A stretch of 64,000 nt of DNA, taken from assembly GCA_019787685.1 (NCBI GenBank), contig JAHNUO010000001.1, positions 434,001 through 498,000 on the forward strand. Reading direction: 5' to 3'. Below the pieces are notes generated by a model that was not told the DNA's origin, did no database searches, and was given only the letters and a program-made list of their open reading frames with translations. Within the stretch, counting starts at the first letter, position 1; every line of letters starts with the position of its first letter. The position numbers were made by a program, and so were the translations under genes. Origin of the DNA: Chiua virens. Lineage: Eukaryota; Basidiomycota; Agaricomycetes; Boletales; Boletaceae. Of the stretch, positions 24,257 to 35,956 are shown piece by piece.

Positions 24257-24854
24257 CACGACGTCGATACCCTCGTCACTTATACCTCCCACACCGCGCA
24301 CTACCCCAGCCCCCGTAACGGCGCGCGCGCTACGACCACCGTCACGCGGACAGACCCGACAGGCGATCGGCTTCAGGTCGGCGTGATCGACTGGCCCGTG
24401 CGCTCGACCGACACCGTACAGGTTGTCGTCGGCACGCGGGACGTCTCCATTACCAAGTCGGGGATCTTCACGTCGTACGTCCCCCCTTCGTGCCCCGCCT
24501 CGCTATTGACGCACACCCAGCTCAGAGTGGTTCACAGCCGCCGACGGAGGCACGTACGAGTGGCAGATTCGAGACGGTCGTCCACAGGTATGGGTCCCGG
24601 TCTGGTTGCAGCATAGGCTCACGTCGCGCTAGTTGGTGCCGCTCGCCGATATGGCCTCGACGGCGTACGTCGCGACGTTTGTCCAATCCCAGTCCGGGTT
24701 CTGGTTGCTTCGCAAACACACGTCCTCCCTCTTCGTCCCTCCAGAGGGGTTGCCTATCCTCGACGACATCATCGTCACCTTTATCTACTTTGAGAGTAAA
24801 TGGCGGGACAAAGAAGCGACCAGGTCGCGCGCGCGTCTGTCAGGCTTCATGTAG
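24191..24854 (+). CDS. DUF6593 family protein
   Basis: Exons 24191-24474, 24521-24587 and 24633-24854, introns of 46 and 45 nt, all in frame; about 190 residues. It reads from SNKDPRRSDFVLAG through a beta-rich middle (RLQVGVIDWPVRSTDTVQVV, SEWFTAADGGTYEWQIRDGR) to FVPPEGLPILDDIIVTFIYF and a basic tail KWRDKEATRSRARL. The closing strand 'D-IIVTFIY-E' followed by Lys/Arg is typical of DUF6593, a small beta-sandwich family expanded in Agaricomycetes with no known role. The first ATG lies inside the complementary strand's first exon of the neighbouring gene; a later start is possible but would cost the N-terminal strand. Confidence 0.75.
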
Positions 24855-24960
24855 CCTTCCTCATCTACCTTTTCCATTCTATCTTGGTTTCTTGGTGTGT
24901 ATTCATTAGGTTGACTGTAATAGCATGTACTCTAGACCCTAGAAGTGAATGGATCGAAAG

Positions 24961-27000
24961 CTACGCAAAGGTAAAGCGTGCCACGATCGCCTGGAGGAAA
25001 GCGTCCTTTCCCATCTGTTTCTCCAACTTTTGCGCCTCTTTATTACTCACCAACGCCCGTGTCAGCAGCCGCCCCTCCTCATCCTGTGGGATCGGGTCAT
25101 TCGCCGGGGGAAGTTGTTGCGAGAAATCGTGCGGCACCGCAGGCGTATCATCATCTTCAGAGTCCTCACTCACCCCGAGCGCCGCTTCCACAGCGCGTCC
25201 ATCCGCTTCCTCCTCTTCATTATCTCTACTCTTCTGCTCTGTCTCCCCGTTCGCATCTCTCTTCTTCCTCCGCACTATGCGCAGATGCCGACTGCCGCTT
25301 CCACAACGCTGCCCGACTCGTCTCTGGCGGCTCATACCCCTCTCCCTCTCCATCATCCGATGCCACCACATACCTCAACATCGTCTCCCTGCGCCCCTGC
25401 CGCTCACGCCGCCGTCGCCGCCTCCTTCTCTCCAGCTCCCGCTGCCCAAAACGGTTCGCAGCCTTTTGCATCCCATGCAACACCTCGTCCGCCTCTCGCA
25501 AGTTCTCCGAATGGTTGTACACCGCTTCGACCATGCTTAGTGGAAGCCCGTGATTGGCGGACATGCACTCGAGCATCGTAACGAGGCCTTGCCAAGATGT
25601 CACAGACACATCTTGGGGATGGGCTACCAGATTGGGGGATAGACGAGGTCGCGGGACGGGGCTGCTGGTGTCTGTCGGGTCAGGTGGCTACCCCAGTGAT
25701 CGGGTGCCATGGGGAGGATGACGTAGTAGGTCCATAGGGAGCGGCCCAGTTCAGAGGCGAACTTGTGCCCGCTCGCAGTACAGAACCTGGAGCCGAGGAG
25801 ACACCTTGGGGCCCGTTGAATAAAGGGCTAGAGTACCCGAACACAGGGAGAGACCAGCGCGGATGCCTTCTTGGGCGCGGGTACATCGGTCGACGAGAGT
25901 GAGTGTGACCTTTCAGAGGAGACCGCAACGAGATCAATACTCGGTACCGCGCGCTCGCGCGAGCGTTCGTGTCTACCATTGCGATGTACGTCTTCTCCTG
26001 GTTCGATTTCTGTTGGACGGGGTGCTTGCCGTGGAGCCGCGACAGCATGTCGGTCGGATACCAAGTCTCGTAAAAACGGGTTAGTTGGCTTTTGTCGTCC
26101 TCGTGCTTGTTCGACCTTTGCCATGACCTCGAGCCCAGGCGGGGGTAGCGGTTGACTGAATGGGTGATGTGTTTCAGCCTCGGCATCCGGTCCACTTGTC
26201 TTCTTATGTCCAGCGTGACCACGAACAGGAGGCCATGTCGCAGAAGTCTCTGCTTCCTCGGTACGATCATTTGTAGTAGGAGCGACAGGAGCACCATTAG
26301 TACGCGTCCCTTGATACAGATGCCGCAAGTCGAGGCTGTGAGAGCGGACGAGGGTACCTCGTCGTCGGTTTCGGTGTTGGTGTAATCGGCGTGAGAGGGA
26401 CAACGTCCGAACGCGTGCTTGATACAGGTGCAGCAGGTCGGGTCTGTGACGAGGGCGGTCGCGACTGCGTTGATGTCGGTTTTGAGGGTGATGTGGCGCT
26501 CGAGCCCAGAGGTACTTCCGCCTCGGACGACTCACTAAGTGAACACGTCAAACCACCATCGTCGCCCACACACTAGACTCGGACATACCTATTACCCGAA
26601 TCGTCATCCTGCCTGAGATTGACGCGTGCGCGTTTCACACTGGGCCTTCCCAGCGACGCCATCGGCGTCGGTTCAGCCGGCCGCTTCAAACTTCCCCCCT
26701 GCTTCATGCTGTGCCTCTTCTGATACGCGAGAATAGCGGCGTCGAACTGGGTCGAGTTCTTGACAGTAGCGCGTGCGCCAGGATTGCCACGAGTGATGGA
26801 CCGACCACGGCCACAGATTATCTGCCTACTCGGCCATCAGGCGAGCTCGCAATAGGAATACGAGACGTACGTTGGCCTCGAGTTGCTTGTAGACAGCGTT
26901 GCCGTTGCGGCCCGCCTTGGTTGGACAGTAATTGGCGAGATACTTGGTGAGGTAAGAGTCGTGTACGGTGGTGAACTCGACGCGGAATACTGGGAGATTG
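24961..27000 (-). pseudogene. second RAP1-like locus (Myb plus C-terminal domain), frame-broken
   Basis: From about 27000 down: a Myb start FRVEFTTVHDSYLTKYLAN with AGRNGNAVYKQLEAN, a 45-nt intron, then ADNLWPWSVHHSWQSWRTRY. These are the two halves of a Rap1-type Myb, different in sequence from the intact RAP1 here. Just after RTRY one extra base (about 26787) shifts the frame; the continuation KNSTQFDAAILAYQKRHSMK is clear in the new frame. Ser/Pro-rich and basic blocks follow. Near 25600-25440 is SWQGLVTMLECMSANHGLPL and VEAVYNHSENLREADEVLHG, resembling a Rap1 C-terminal helical domain. A further frame change is needed near 25290 to reach the last segment (SNKEAQKLEKQMGKDAF, stop at 24963-24961). 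Intron alternatives do not rescue both breaks. No BRCT region can be recognised. I read it as a diverged paralogue that is now a pseudogene, or a gene with sequencing errors. Confidence 0.55.
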
Positions 27001-27198
27001 AATGAGTGTCGGTGTCATTGGAAGAGATGAGACAACGTACGTCTTGCCACAAGGCATGTATGATATTGTGGTCGTGGTAAAAGACTAGTGACGCGAGACG
27101 CGCCTCGGCCAGTCACGCGTCCGTTTTTTCTCACCCTGCTGGTTTCATCCATAGATTCCACCGTCCAAGCGACCAATGACAGTAGCAGTAGACAGTAT

Positions 27199-27251
27199 GT
27201 ACACCCACGCACTTTTGGTCCTTGAAACAGCCGCCACCTTTCATCTGAGCC
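27199..27251 (-). repeat. local 50-bp duplication, copy 1
   Basis: On the plus strand the bases from GTACAC through CTTGAAACAGCCGCCACC to GAGCCA recur at 28083-28131 with scattered changes. On the minus strand both copies share a frame reading GSDER-x-RLFQG, so this may be a duplicated and decayed exon of the RAP1-like locus. Confidence 0.5.
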
Positions 27252-29484
27252 AAAGCCTGTCCATCGAGTACGCTCCTGATAAGATAAACGATAGGGTGAG
27301 CATGCCTGCCATCATGTTGCATGATTGCTGATGCTAGACTGCCCATGGGGCATCATGAATCATGATCGCGTCTCGTTTTGGACCGTGTCCCAGGGGGAAA
27401 GAGAAGGAGACTGTCTAACCTTGTGTGTTGATCCCAGTCGTTTGTGTCACCATCGTCGCGCGTGCATCCGAGTCAGAGCTCAACGCCACGCCCAGCTCAA
27501 AGCGGAACGGATGTATACTCCTGTGGAGAGTATCGGAACACCGACGAATCTTTGTTAGATGCTTGCCGAGAAAAGTGACGCGAAGACCAGGCCAGTCTAT
27601 CCACCAGATGGACCGGCAAGAGAAGAACGAAAATACTGTCGTCAAGAGAAGCACCGTCGAGGGAGGGGAGTGTCATTGACAGCCAATGCGCATTGGCGTC
27701 GGCGCCGATGTTCCCGAAGCACGACCTTCGACGAGGCAGACCCTAAGGCCCGATCAATGATCAAGCGTGATTCAAATGAGCATGAGCATCCATTCGATAA
27801 AAGGATTGAATCGTTTGGGACACTGGCACACTGCCAAAACCGAACGGGACCCGGACAAAGAACATCAATAAAAAATGGAGGTACATGTAGTAACTACATA
27901 TATGAGACTGAAATACATGACTGTTTCCCCGGACCGGCTGCCTCCGGGCAACCGCCTTGGTGTTTTGTGTGGGACTACAGTACTTGGCTCTGTCGGTTGC
28001 CACACAATATCATACACCGTCCAAAAACTGGAACACCCGCGGGAAATGGCAGCGCACTCGACCCGTCACGCCGGTGTGTACATGTACACATTTTTTATCC
28101 TTGAAACAACCGTTGCCTTTCGTCCGAGCCAGGCACAGATTGGGTCACAGACAATGAGAAGGTATGAAGGACGAACCGAAACCGTATATCAAGCAAGCTG
28201 TTATCTTCAGTAACACGATGGTCAGTGGTGGTTATTCATGTAATCACAATTTCAGATACTCTTTGTTCAAGACCGTCAATCGTTCAACGTCCAATCTGAC
28301 ACGTCTTCGCTAATTGTTTGGTCCTTTGATGGGTGGCAAACCACAAGTTGAGAAGTATGCTCATTCCATCTAGGAAATTGCGAACGTTTCCTTTCCAATT
28401 CTATTCTGATCGAAGTTGCAACCTCGCGAGCTCGGGCGTCGGCTCCGCACTCGGTCGGTGATTTCTCAGAGCCTCAGCGTACCCTTTGGGTTATGTTGTA
28501 TGGGAATTTGGTCAACTCAGTTGAGATGCTTTCGCGCCTCCTTATCATCTGATTTACTGCGGCTCAAAGTTCCCTCTCAGTATTGGTCAGTGCCAGTTTA
28601 TCAGGCAAGCGTCCATCCACCTCTCTCTCAACAAGACCCACATTCTGCACAGAGTCCCACCTGAAAGTCCTCGAATTTAACGTCTCGGAAACTATTGCGA
28701 AGAACGCCCGGACTGAGCAAGCCGCCGGCGTCAGGTGCGACTATTGCTCCGCTCGTACCTTTTTTTGGACGAAACGTTGCATTCTTGATTTCTTATGTCG
28801 TCAGTTATGACATAACGTCGCAGTCAAGAACTTCGTCCTACTGGCATGCGCGCGCTTTGTTTCAGGTACTTTGCACTACCGGCATTTGTCGTTACCAACG
28901 TCGATGAAAAGAAATTATTTTGGGCGTTTTCTAACTGCACAAGTGCGTCTTCGAGGCCGTCTGTGAGCATTGTGCCTCGCTCATATTTTTCGTGGTGTTA
29001 TTTCAAGTTCCACAGTATCCTTCAGTCCGAGAAATAGGGGCTGGAATCGAAACAACTGTCCACAACCACCAACTTGATGTAGCCCTCCTACCTCGGCTCC
29101 GTAACTATCGCATCGCTCAGTGGTATCGATACCCAGTTCCACTCACACGTACTTACGTCGTCCACCACCGGACCTGAATTCTTTTCATGGCGTGGTTCCC
29201 TCGGCATCAGATGCACATTTTCGCGAAGGGCACATTGTCATTCGATCGTCCGATGTTACGACCGCCCAAGCCGCCGTATGCTTCGACTTCGTAAATCCGG
29301 ATCTGACGTGATTGTTTGTCTGATACCCACTCACGCAGTAGTGTTTGCTCGAATAACATGATAAAATACGACGAACCCTTTAAAAGGGGGGAGGACATCA
29401 GTCCATCGTCCTCAGCCAGTTTCTTTCATCGAATCCTCAGCTCTTGCGTCTCCAGCCTTCCACACCAGTCACTCTTTTATCAAA
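27252..29484. other. 2.2-kb region with no secure gene
   Basis: Beyond the duplicated segment no frame shows recognisable motifs. A TTTAAAAGG at about 29378, 100 bases before the first hydrophobin start, is a possible TATA-like element for that gene. Confidence 0.4.
28083..28131 (-). repeat. local 50-bp duplication, copy 2
   Basis: Partner of 27199-27251, about 0.9 kb away in the same orientation: GTACAC, CCTTGAAACAACCGTTGCC, GAGCCA. The shared minus-strand frame meets a stop codon here, so this copy is not intact coding sequence. Confidence 0.5.
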
Positions 29485-29971
29485 ATGTTCAGCCGCATCT
29501 TCACTCTCTTACCTGTCGCTGCTCTCCTCGCAGTCACCTTCCGCCATGCCCACCCTTCTCCGCGCGCGCAGTGACTCTGACAGCTCCGATTACTCCAGCC
29601 AGTGCAACACCAGCGATATCTACTGCTGTAACCAGGTCACACCCGTAAGTCGTCTCTATTCCATCCTGAATCACCATGCATGGCTCACGACGACCCATAG
29701 CCCAGTAACAGCAACGCGACCAAACTATCTTGGAATACGGCATTGATCTCGGCTCTCTCCCCGGCCTGCCATCCACCGTCGGACTCGGCTGCACGCCCAT
29801 CACGGCGCTCGGCACCGGCCAGGGTGCATCGTGCTCTGCCAGCCCCGTCTGCTGCTCTGATAACAGCTACGTGAGTGCATCTGCCCCCGCAGAGGCCCCA
29901 TCGGAATCCAATACTGACGGTCCATGTAGAATGGGGTGATCAACATCGGCTGTTCCCCCGTCTCCGCGTAG
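29485..29971 (+). CDS. class I hydrophobin, signal-peptide frame broken by one base
   Basis: A small secreted surfactant protein that self-assembles at air-water interfaces on hyphae. Exons 29485-29644, 29712-29870 and 29930-29971. The eight-Cys pattern is complete: SSQC, YCC, GLGC, GASC, PVCC, NIGC, with wide class I spacing between the third and fourth Cys. The start reads MFSRIFTLLPVAALLAV, a good signal peptide, but exon 1 is 160 nt and runs out of frame after VT; one T too many in the TT at 29539-29540 explains it, since without it the frame continues into SAMPTLLRAR and the mature protein. It is tandem to an intact hydrophobin 1.2 kb downstream. It is either newly inactivated or carries a one-base error. 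Confidence 0.8.
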
Positions 29972-31096
29972 TTTTTCCTACCGACTCACATTCGTTTTGT
30001 TTTATCTTGTCTTAGAATAGGCGATGGGCTGTGTTCTCTGATACCTTCCTTGTTTACTTATACCCGGGAGCACAAGCCGGTAATATATATTGTCATGTGT
30101 TGTGTTTGAGCCTTGAACGTTTGGCTGAGTCGTCAGCGTCAAGCAGAACGAACGCTCCTGGGGGATGCGGTCGGGCGTTCGGATGCTGTCATCAAAAAGT
30201 GGCATATCTCTGAGTAAAGACACGAGTCTGGTGGATTGAACCTTTGTGAGCTCAGACTGTCACGGTGTCTCGTTCTCAGACAGGTTAGTCCAATGAGTAT
30301 TGTGAGCCCCGAAACGCGTTGGGTTTGGTGTGATGTGACAAAATGAGCTTGAACCCGAGACCTGCCAATGAGTGATGGATGTTAGGGGAACGCCGAATCC
30401 GGTATCGAAGTTTTTTTTCTCGAAGATCAATGGTACGTTGTCACATTTCGAAAGTTCCTCAAGCTCCTCGAAGCTCGGGGTGTACCCTGAATCCAAGCTA
30501 ACGAATCTCTCGATCTGCAACGGGGGATAATACCTCGAAGGCTTTCCGAATCACTTTTTCCTTCAGAAGGTACATGTATGTCCGATCCGAGTCGAGAGCC
30601 CGTCTATGATCCGCCTCAGCGCTCAGCCATCAAATGAACGTGATTCGGCTTCTCGAGTGCCGTGGCTCGCGGGACAGCTTGAGGAATATTTTTCGGTCGA
30701 CTTGATCAAAGGCCGCCTTAGATTCGATCAGTGTGAGCGGGGTACATACCAAGGTCTAGGTCCGCCTTTACATGTGTGCCGTTACGCTACCGTCCCGAGC
30801 CCGAGACTATGTCACCATCCGCTTCACCGCGAGCGCAGTACTTACGGCCAATCGTCCCTGCCATACAATATTCCGTGAATCGAAGCATTAACGTGGATGG
30901 GCGGGGGGCATGTAACATCGCACCTAGCAACGATATTCGTAAGTTTTGATGCTCGTCCATGTCTACTTGCTTCCAACTCGCCGTCACGGACTGCAAATAG
31001 GTAAGCCAGACCTCCTCGCACTTGCGTCGATGCCGCGCAACCAGCATCCGTACAAAGAAGGTAAAATGGAAGCCTGGAAGCACAAGCTGAGCGCCG
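29972..31096. other. spacer between the hydrophobins
   Basis: About 1.1 kb. A minus-strand frame at 30260-30520 (86 codons) and overlapping minus frames at 30787-31174 show no family likeness. The right end must contain the promoter of the second hydrophobin. Confidence 0.4.
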
Positions 31097-31104
31097 TATA
31101 AAAA
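31097..31104 (+). promoter_or_regulatory. TATA box of the second hydrophobin
   Basis: TATAAAAA lies 79 bases before the ATG at 31183. The distance suits a fungal TATA box with a short leader, and highly expressed hydrophobin genes commonly have one. Confidence 0.55.
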
Positions 31105-31182
31105 GACGAGTCGCGAGCGAACCCACCATCAGTAACACAGCCCCGTCGCACCTGCATCTCGATACCCACTTCACTAAAAAAA

Positions 31183-31632
31183 ATGCAGATCCGCTGCGCT
31201 ACCCTTCTCCCTGTCGTTGCCCTTGCTGCCAGTGTCCTTGCTCAGGATAACAGCTCCCAGTGTGACACTGGCTCGATCCAATGTTGCAACAGCGTTTACT
31301 CCGTAAGTCTTCCCGTTGACCATATTTGCCACTCCGTGATCATGGCGTACGCACAGAGCTCCGACTCGACGCTCACCGAGATCTTCGGGATACTCAACAT
31401 CGAGCCCCCTTCCACCTCGGGTGATGTCGGGCTTGGCTGCGACCCGATCACAGCACTGGGCTCGGGTAGTGGTGCCTCCTGCACCCAGCAACCCGTGTGC
31501 TGCACTGACAACCAATTTGTGAGTGATTCCTCTCATTTCGACGCACCGGTGGTAAGCGCTGACGGTCCTCTTCTGCACACATAGAACGGGTTGATCAACA
31601 TTGGCTGCTCTCCCATTAATATCAACGTTTAA
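31183..31632 (+). CDS. class I hydrophobin, intact
   Basis: Exons 31183-31302, 31357-31518 and 31585-31632 give a protein of 109 residues. The signal peptide is MQIRCATLLPVVALAASVLA. Eight Cys follow in hydrophobin order: SSQC, QCC, GLGC, ASC, VCC and NIGC, with intron positions identical to the upstream hydrophobin, including one just after the third-Cys region and one before N-G-x-INIGC. The two genes are therefore tandem duplicates. It ends INVNV-like at TAA 31630-31632. Expected to coat aerial hyphae. Confidence 0.93.
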
Positions 31633-32429
31633 AAAAGGAAGCATACAACCACAGTTCGAGTCGTTATAGCGGCTCCCGATGTTGTTTGTACCTTTCCTGC
31701 TTGGGTTGGATCCAGTTGTCATGTTTCGTTTGACAAAGGAAATGTGATGATTTGGGTGGTCCGGTTTAGCACCAGCCGACCTGAAAAGAGAATGATGCTT
31801 GAATGAAGTATGAGAGAGTGATCGGCGGCCCCGGAGTGCAGAATGGATCCAGGGAAGGAGAAAGAATGCACTGTGGAAGAGAGAAAGGTACCCATGGTGT
31901 GATATTCGGACGGTACAACATTGAACATAGTGCGCGATGAATTGGACATGGCGAAGGGAGACAGTGATGACTGAATGTTGGTTCCTGACTGAAGAGTCGG
32001 GAGGTGAATAGGATATACATATTCACGAGGGTGACGGGCATCGTGAGACCTTTAGTAACATTTAACTGAAATAGTGTGGACCTCGCTGTAGTGTATATTC
32101 CGACCAAGCTTTGAGAGAAAGCACCACGACGGGGACAGATATTTAGAAAGATGCAATGGCATGAGAACAAGTACCAAGGTGACGAGACAAAGGGCACACG
32201 CGCGCCCCGGAAGCAAAAGTCGCTATAAGTTGACACCATACGCCCCTTCTTGCATTCGTCCTCGCATTGTTGACCATGCCTTCCAGATTGTGTCGACTGA
32301 CAAGAAAGGTGAACGGAAAGAGTAATCAAAAGGACAATACTGACTAGAAGAAGGACTCGAATCAGAGTAACGCCGGATCCAGCAAGGGCCAAGGAACGTC
32401 AGAAGTCAAAGCGAGACGGCCAAGGTAAG
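31633..32429. other. intergenic, nothing recognised
   Basis: A long minus-strand frame (31766-32392, about 208 codons) spans most of it. It has hydrophobic, Ser-rich, compositionally odd sequence without motifs and is treated as chance. Confidence 0.4.
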
Positions 32430-33110
32430 GTGACCGAACGCGAGGTGCTGACGACTCGGAAGCCCTATCCCAGGGCCTTCACGGCGACGGAGGTTAACAT
32501 GACTTACCGGGGTCGCACAAATTCAGTCATTTTTACAGCTGATGAGAAATATATTTTGGCTGGTGGAGAAGAAGGAAAGATTCAATGTTGGGGGACAGAG
32601 AAGGGAGCCGATGAAAGCGGAGTCATCCATCTACCACATTGCGGTATCGCAAGATGGGAAGTGGGTGGTGAGCAAATCGCATGGAGGCTATGTGCAAAAT
32701 GGAGAGGTCGTACGTGTCGTTGGACAACCCGTATTTGGTCAACCGAGGGTCACGTATTAGTCTCATGGCATAACAAATTCACAGCTTGCCGCATCACCGT
32801 TGTATCATTCGACGGCCATATTCACCATCTTGACGTATCGACAGCCAAATGGCGCGTTCACAGCAACAATGTCGGGCGCAGGCAACAAGTTGATCACGCT
32901 CCGGAATCTGCGTGACGTTCTTCCAGCTCACTACCGTACGTGTACTCTATGTAGTGATCAAAAACCCAAAGACCGTCACCCCCATTGTATTCTGAGTCCA
33001 CCTCGTCTCTTGCATGTTGCATGCTACTATCTCCTCTTGGACGATGGGGAAAGAGATGACAGCGTTCTTGGTGGTATGTACAAACGAGTTCAAAATTCAG
33101 GCAAGTAGCC
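32430..33110 (+). pseudogene. WD40-repeat protein remnant
   Basis: Fragments in alternating plus frames look like WD40 blades: TNSVIFTADEKYILAGGEEG ending KIQCW, then IYHIAVSQDGKWVVSKSHGG, then ITVVSFDGHIHHLDV. Spacing between the first two is about one repeat. Stops and frame changes interrupt it and no start or end can be defined. It is probably debris of the NACHT/WD40 or plain WD40 families that are large in Agaricomycetes. Confidence 0.5.
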
Positions 33111-34318
33111 CCATTTCCGGTACCTAGTTTTTTTGCTAACGGCAACCAACAGAGTCGCAAACCTTCACCGCCCGTCGGCGGTCTCGCACCTATGCGTATA
33201 TCTCCGTCCCGGCCAGCGACATTGACAACCTCGTCACGGATATCTGACAATGGTTTTCAGACATTGCCCTGGCTGCCGGTATTATATCTTGCCTGGGTTC
33301 GAACGCTAGGTATCCCATATCACATCAACTAGCGAAACGGTCGCAAAATTGATGTGGAATGCGAGGGCAGTTGACTTCAAACTCGTGGTCGGTCATCCAG
33401 GTCAGACGTTCAACGGGAGCATGATGGAGTTGTATCTTCGTTACCGTCGGGCAGGCCCTGGTGCAGGAGTCCAGACAGTCTTGGGCACGACTCAATTTGG
33501 GTTGATGAAGGAAGTCGTCACGAAGTCGCTAGCTCCAGGTCAGCGAGTCATCTTGATGGCGACCACGGTAATCAAAGCAAGTTCTTCTCGAACATTCGTC
33601 TGCTGCCTAACAGGTGCGGCTGATGCGGGGCGGTGCATTGAATGTGACCGCTCGAATTATCGTGTTCATGATCCCGTAGTATCTTAGCTACGATTCAAGC
33701 TTCCAGGACGGGTGATCCACCAGTCGTCAAGACTCTGAAAGGCCAATGGGGGTCAGATCGAGGCACCTAGTAAAGATGGACGTGACTAATTACCGACACG
33801 CCGCACGGGGAGGTCAGACACGCCAAAGATCTAGAATGCGATTCGAGTAGTCAAGAAGCACAGGGGGTAATTACATACCAGATCTTCATTGATTACCCCT
33901 ATTCATGGCCGGGAGTACAGACGTGTCCTCTATTTCTCGGGCTAAGTGTTTTTGCTTCGATTGAGTAACATGCAATGGATCCATCCATTTTGTTACACTA
34001 GCGCAACTCACCGAATTCTCGGCCTGCCCGGTGTCCTTACATCGGAAATGGGTGCCGCAAAAGGAAACGGGACCTACTCCGCACGTTGACGAAACGATTT
34101 TGCGTCTGCGTATATGACGTTCATAATGATCAGCTCGTCAATCGATCAATCGTGTGCGATAGACACAACGTCGACAGCAACCACTCATTATCGCCCCGAG
34201 TATCATTTGCCAGCAGATCAAGGATCATAGGGAATATGTCCTATGTACGTATGCCCAATCTACTCATCCCATTCACCAAACTCCCAGTTGAAGCAATCCT
34301 GCCAAGCAGGTGAGTACA
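33111..34318. other. 1.2-kb region with no secure gene
   Basis: A plus frame at 33349-33687 (112 codons) is open but shows no motif. Nothing else stands out. Confidence 0.4.
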
Positions 34319-35956
34319 TCACAGAACGAGAAACGAAGAAACTAGAGACGAACTATACAAGTCTGCTTGTTCCTTGGCGATGGGCACGGGGAGCTTTATC
34401 TTCTTCTTGGTATCCTTGTCCTTGTCTTTATCCTTATCGTCCCCACCACCCCACCAGGGCCAACCTATTAGGGAAACACTCTCTGGATCGTCCTCGACTG
34501 GGGGGTCATCCGCCCATTCCAGCTCTTCCGCAAGCAAGCGCTCGACGACTTGCGCTATCGAGTGTGTTCGGATGTCAACAGACCACTTGAGCTTGGTAAC
34601 CGTGTCGTACAGTACGACCTTGCCGAGGTGGCACCTGTAGATGTATGTTAGCTTGCGCAAGATGCATAAGAATCTGCATGACTTACCTTGTTTCCATCGC
34701 ATAACCAGCGATTGCACAGGTAGATGTTACGCCATTACAAACCCCCATGGCGATTGGGTCTGCTGTATGTATGACGTGTGTAATATGGTGAGTGGACGGC
34801 TTTGGACGATATTAGGATTACATCGTTGAGATAACGTCGTTCCGAACTCACCGGAGAAGGAAGATGTAATCGAGCGGCTGCTAGCTTCTCAGCCGGAGCT
34901 TCAAATGTCACGACTGGTGCACCGAAGGTAACCCCGATAAGAGAAGATACAGCGCCACCCAGGGAATGACCTGCAATGGGACATCAGTACTTGCAACGCC
35001 TAAGCTGAAATCAAAAGAAAGAACACAGACCGATTACCCAGATGTGAGAATTCGGGTACATGTAAGTAAGATTATTATATAGATGCTGCGAAATCGAGTT
35101 GGTGATGATGGCAGCTCGGACCGACAGCGAAGGTTACTTACCACGCCAACTGAGTAATATAAATCGTCGTCTTGGAGTGCCATCTCCGTGCATGATTGAC
35201 TGCATTTCCCTGAACCCTTGTAGCACCCACAAACGGTACTCCACGTCGGACCCACGCGAGCGCAACAACAGGAAAAGAGCATGTTATCGTTAAGCTTGTC
35301 CTTCCGTACCGTTGGACCTCCTCCACCAGCGATCCACCCAGCTGATGTACCCTTCAGAGAAAGAACAACTGTAGAGTTGTCTTCTGAGACAAAGACATGG
35401 CCACGAAGACCATCAGCAGTAGGCTCCCACCCTATAGGCACCGTCTGTACGAACGATCAAATCAACGTTCAGAAAAGAGAAAAGGAGGGGAATTTGACTT
35501 GCCGAATTGAACCCGTCGACGTTGTACCAACTCGTGTCAGGACCCGCACTATAGGCATTGAAGGACATCTTTGCGAGAGCGAGTAGTGTTTCCCGATCGG
35601 TCGCATCCGGGCCAAGCATCTCTTCTGGCATCCATAGAGTACCATCGGTTTGTCCATGCAACATAGAGCGAAGGCGTGCATGATGAAAGGCGGCGTTAGA
35701 GAAAGGTCGGTGGGTGAGGATTTCGGATGTCTCTATATCATAAGAGTACGGGTCTGCGGGCGCATTTAGTGAATGCGATACTGAGCTGAGATGGACCGAC
35801 GTCGGAAAAGATTACGCGGGAGGTATTCGTGGTTGCGTGTTGGTGTCGGAGGTGGAACGTGAGTCTCGGTGTGCGAGCCTGAATGTCATTATCTTGTCTA
35901 AAGAGGAGCGAGGTGAGCAAGAGGCGCAGTGTAGCTGGGAATAAGTCAAGTATCAT
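34319..35956 (-). CDS. ATG15: ATG15-like autophagic lipase
   Basis: A membrane-anchored lipase that breaks up autophagic bodies in the vacuole. The likely start at 35956 opens with [19 protein letters not shown], a signal anchor. Later exons read [11 protein letters not shown], then [37 protein letters not shown], the Cys-rich [20 protein letters not shown] with [69 protein letters not shown] and [12 protein letters not shown]. The serine (GHSLGG), Asp (ADPI) and His (THSI) of the triad and the ATG15 Cys block are all present. One intron has a GC-AG boundary (GCAAGT after FNS). A junction near 35760 (AFTKCA region to [11 protein letters not shown]) is uncertain. The C-terminus is acidic, with a [13 protein letters not shown] run, ending at TGA 34321-34319. 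Confidence 0.85.

Noticed and set aside
30260..30520. 86-codon minus-strand frame between the hydrophobins
   Set aside because: No recognisable motif and no supporting neighbours or splice sites.
31766..32392. 208-codon minus-strand frame as a membrane protein
   Set aside because: No family likeness, no splice or promoter support and skewed composition; treated as chance.
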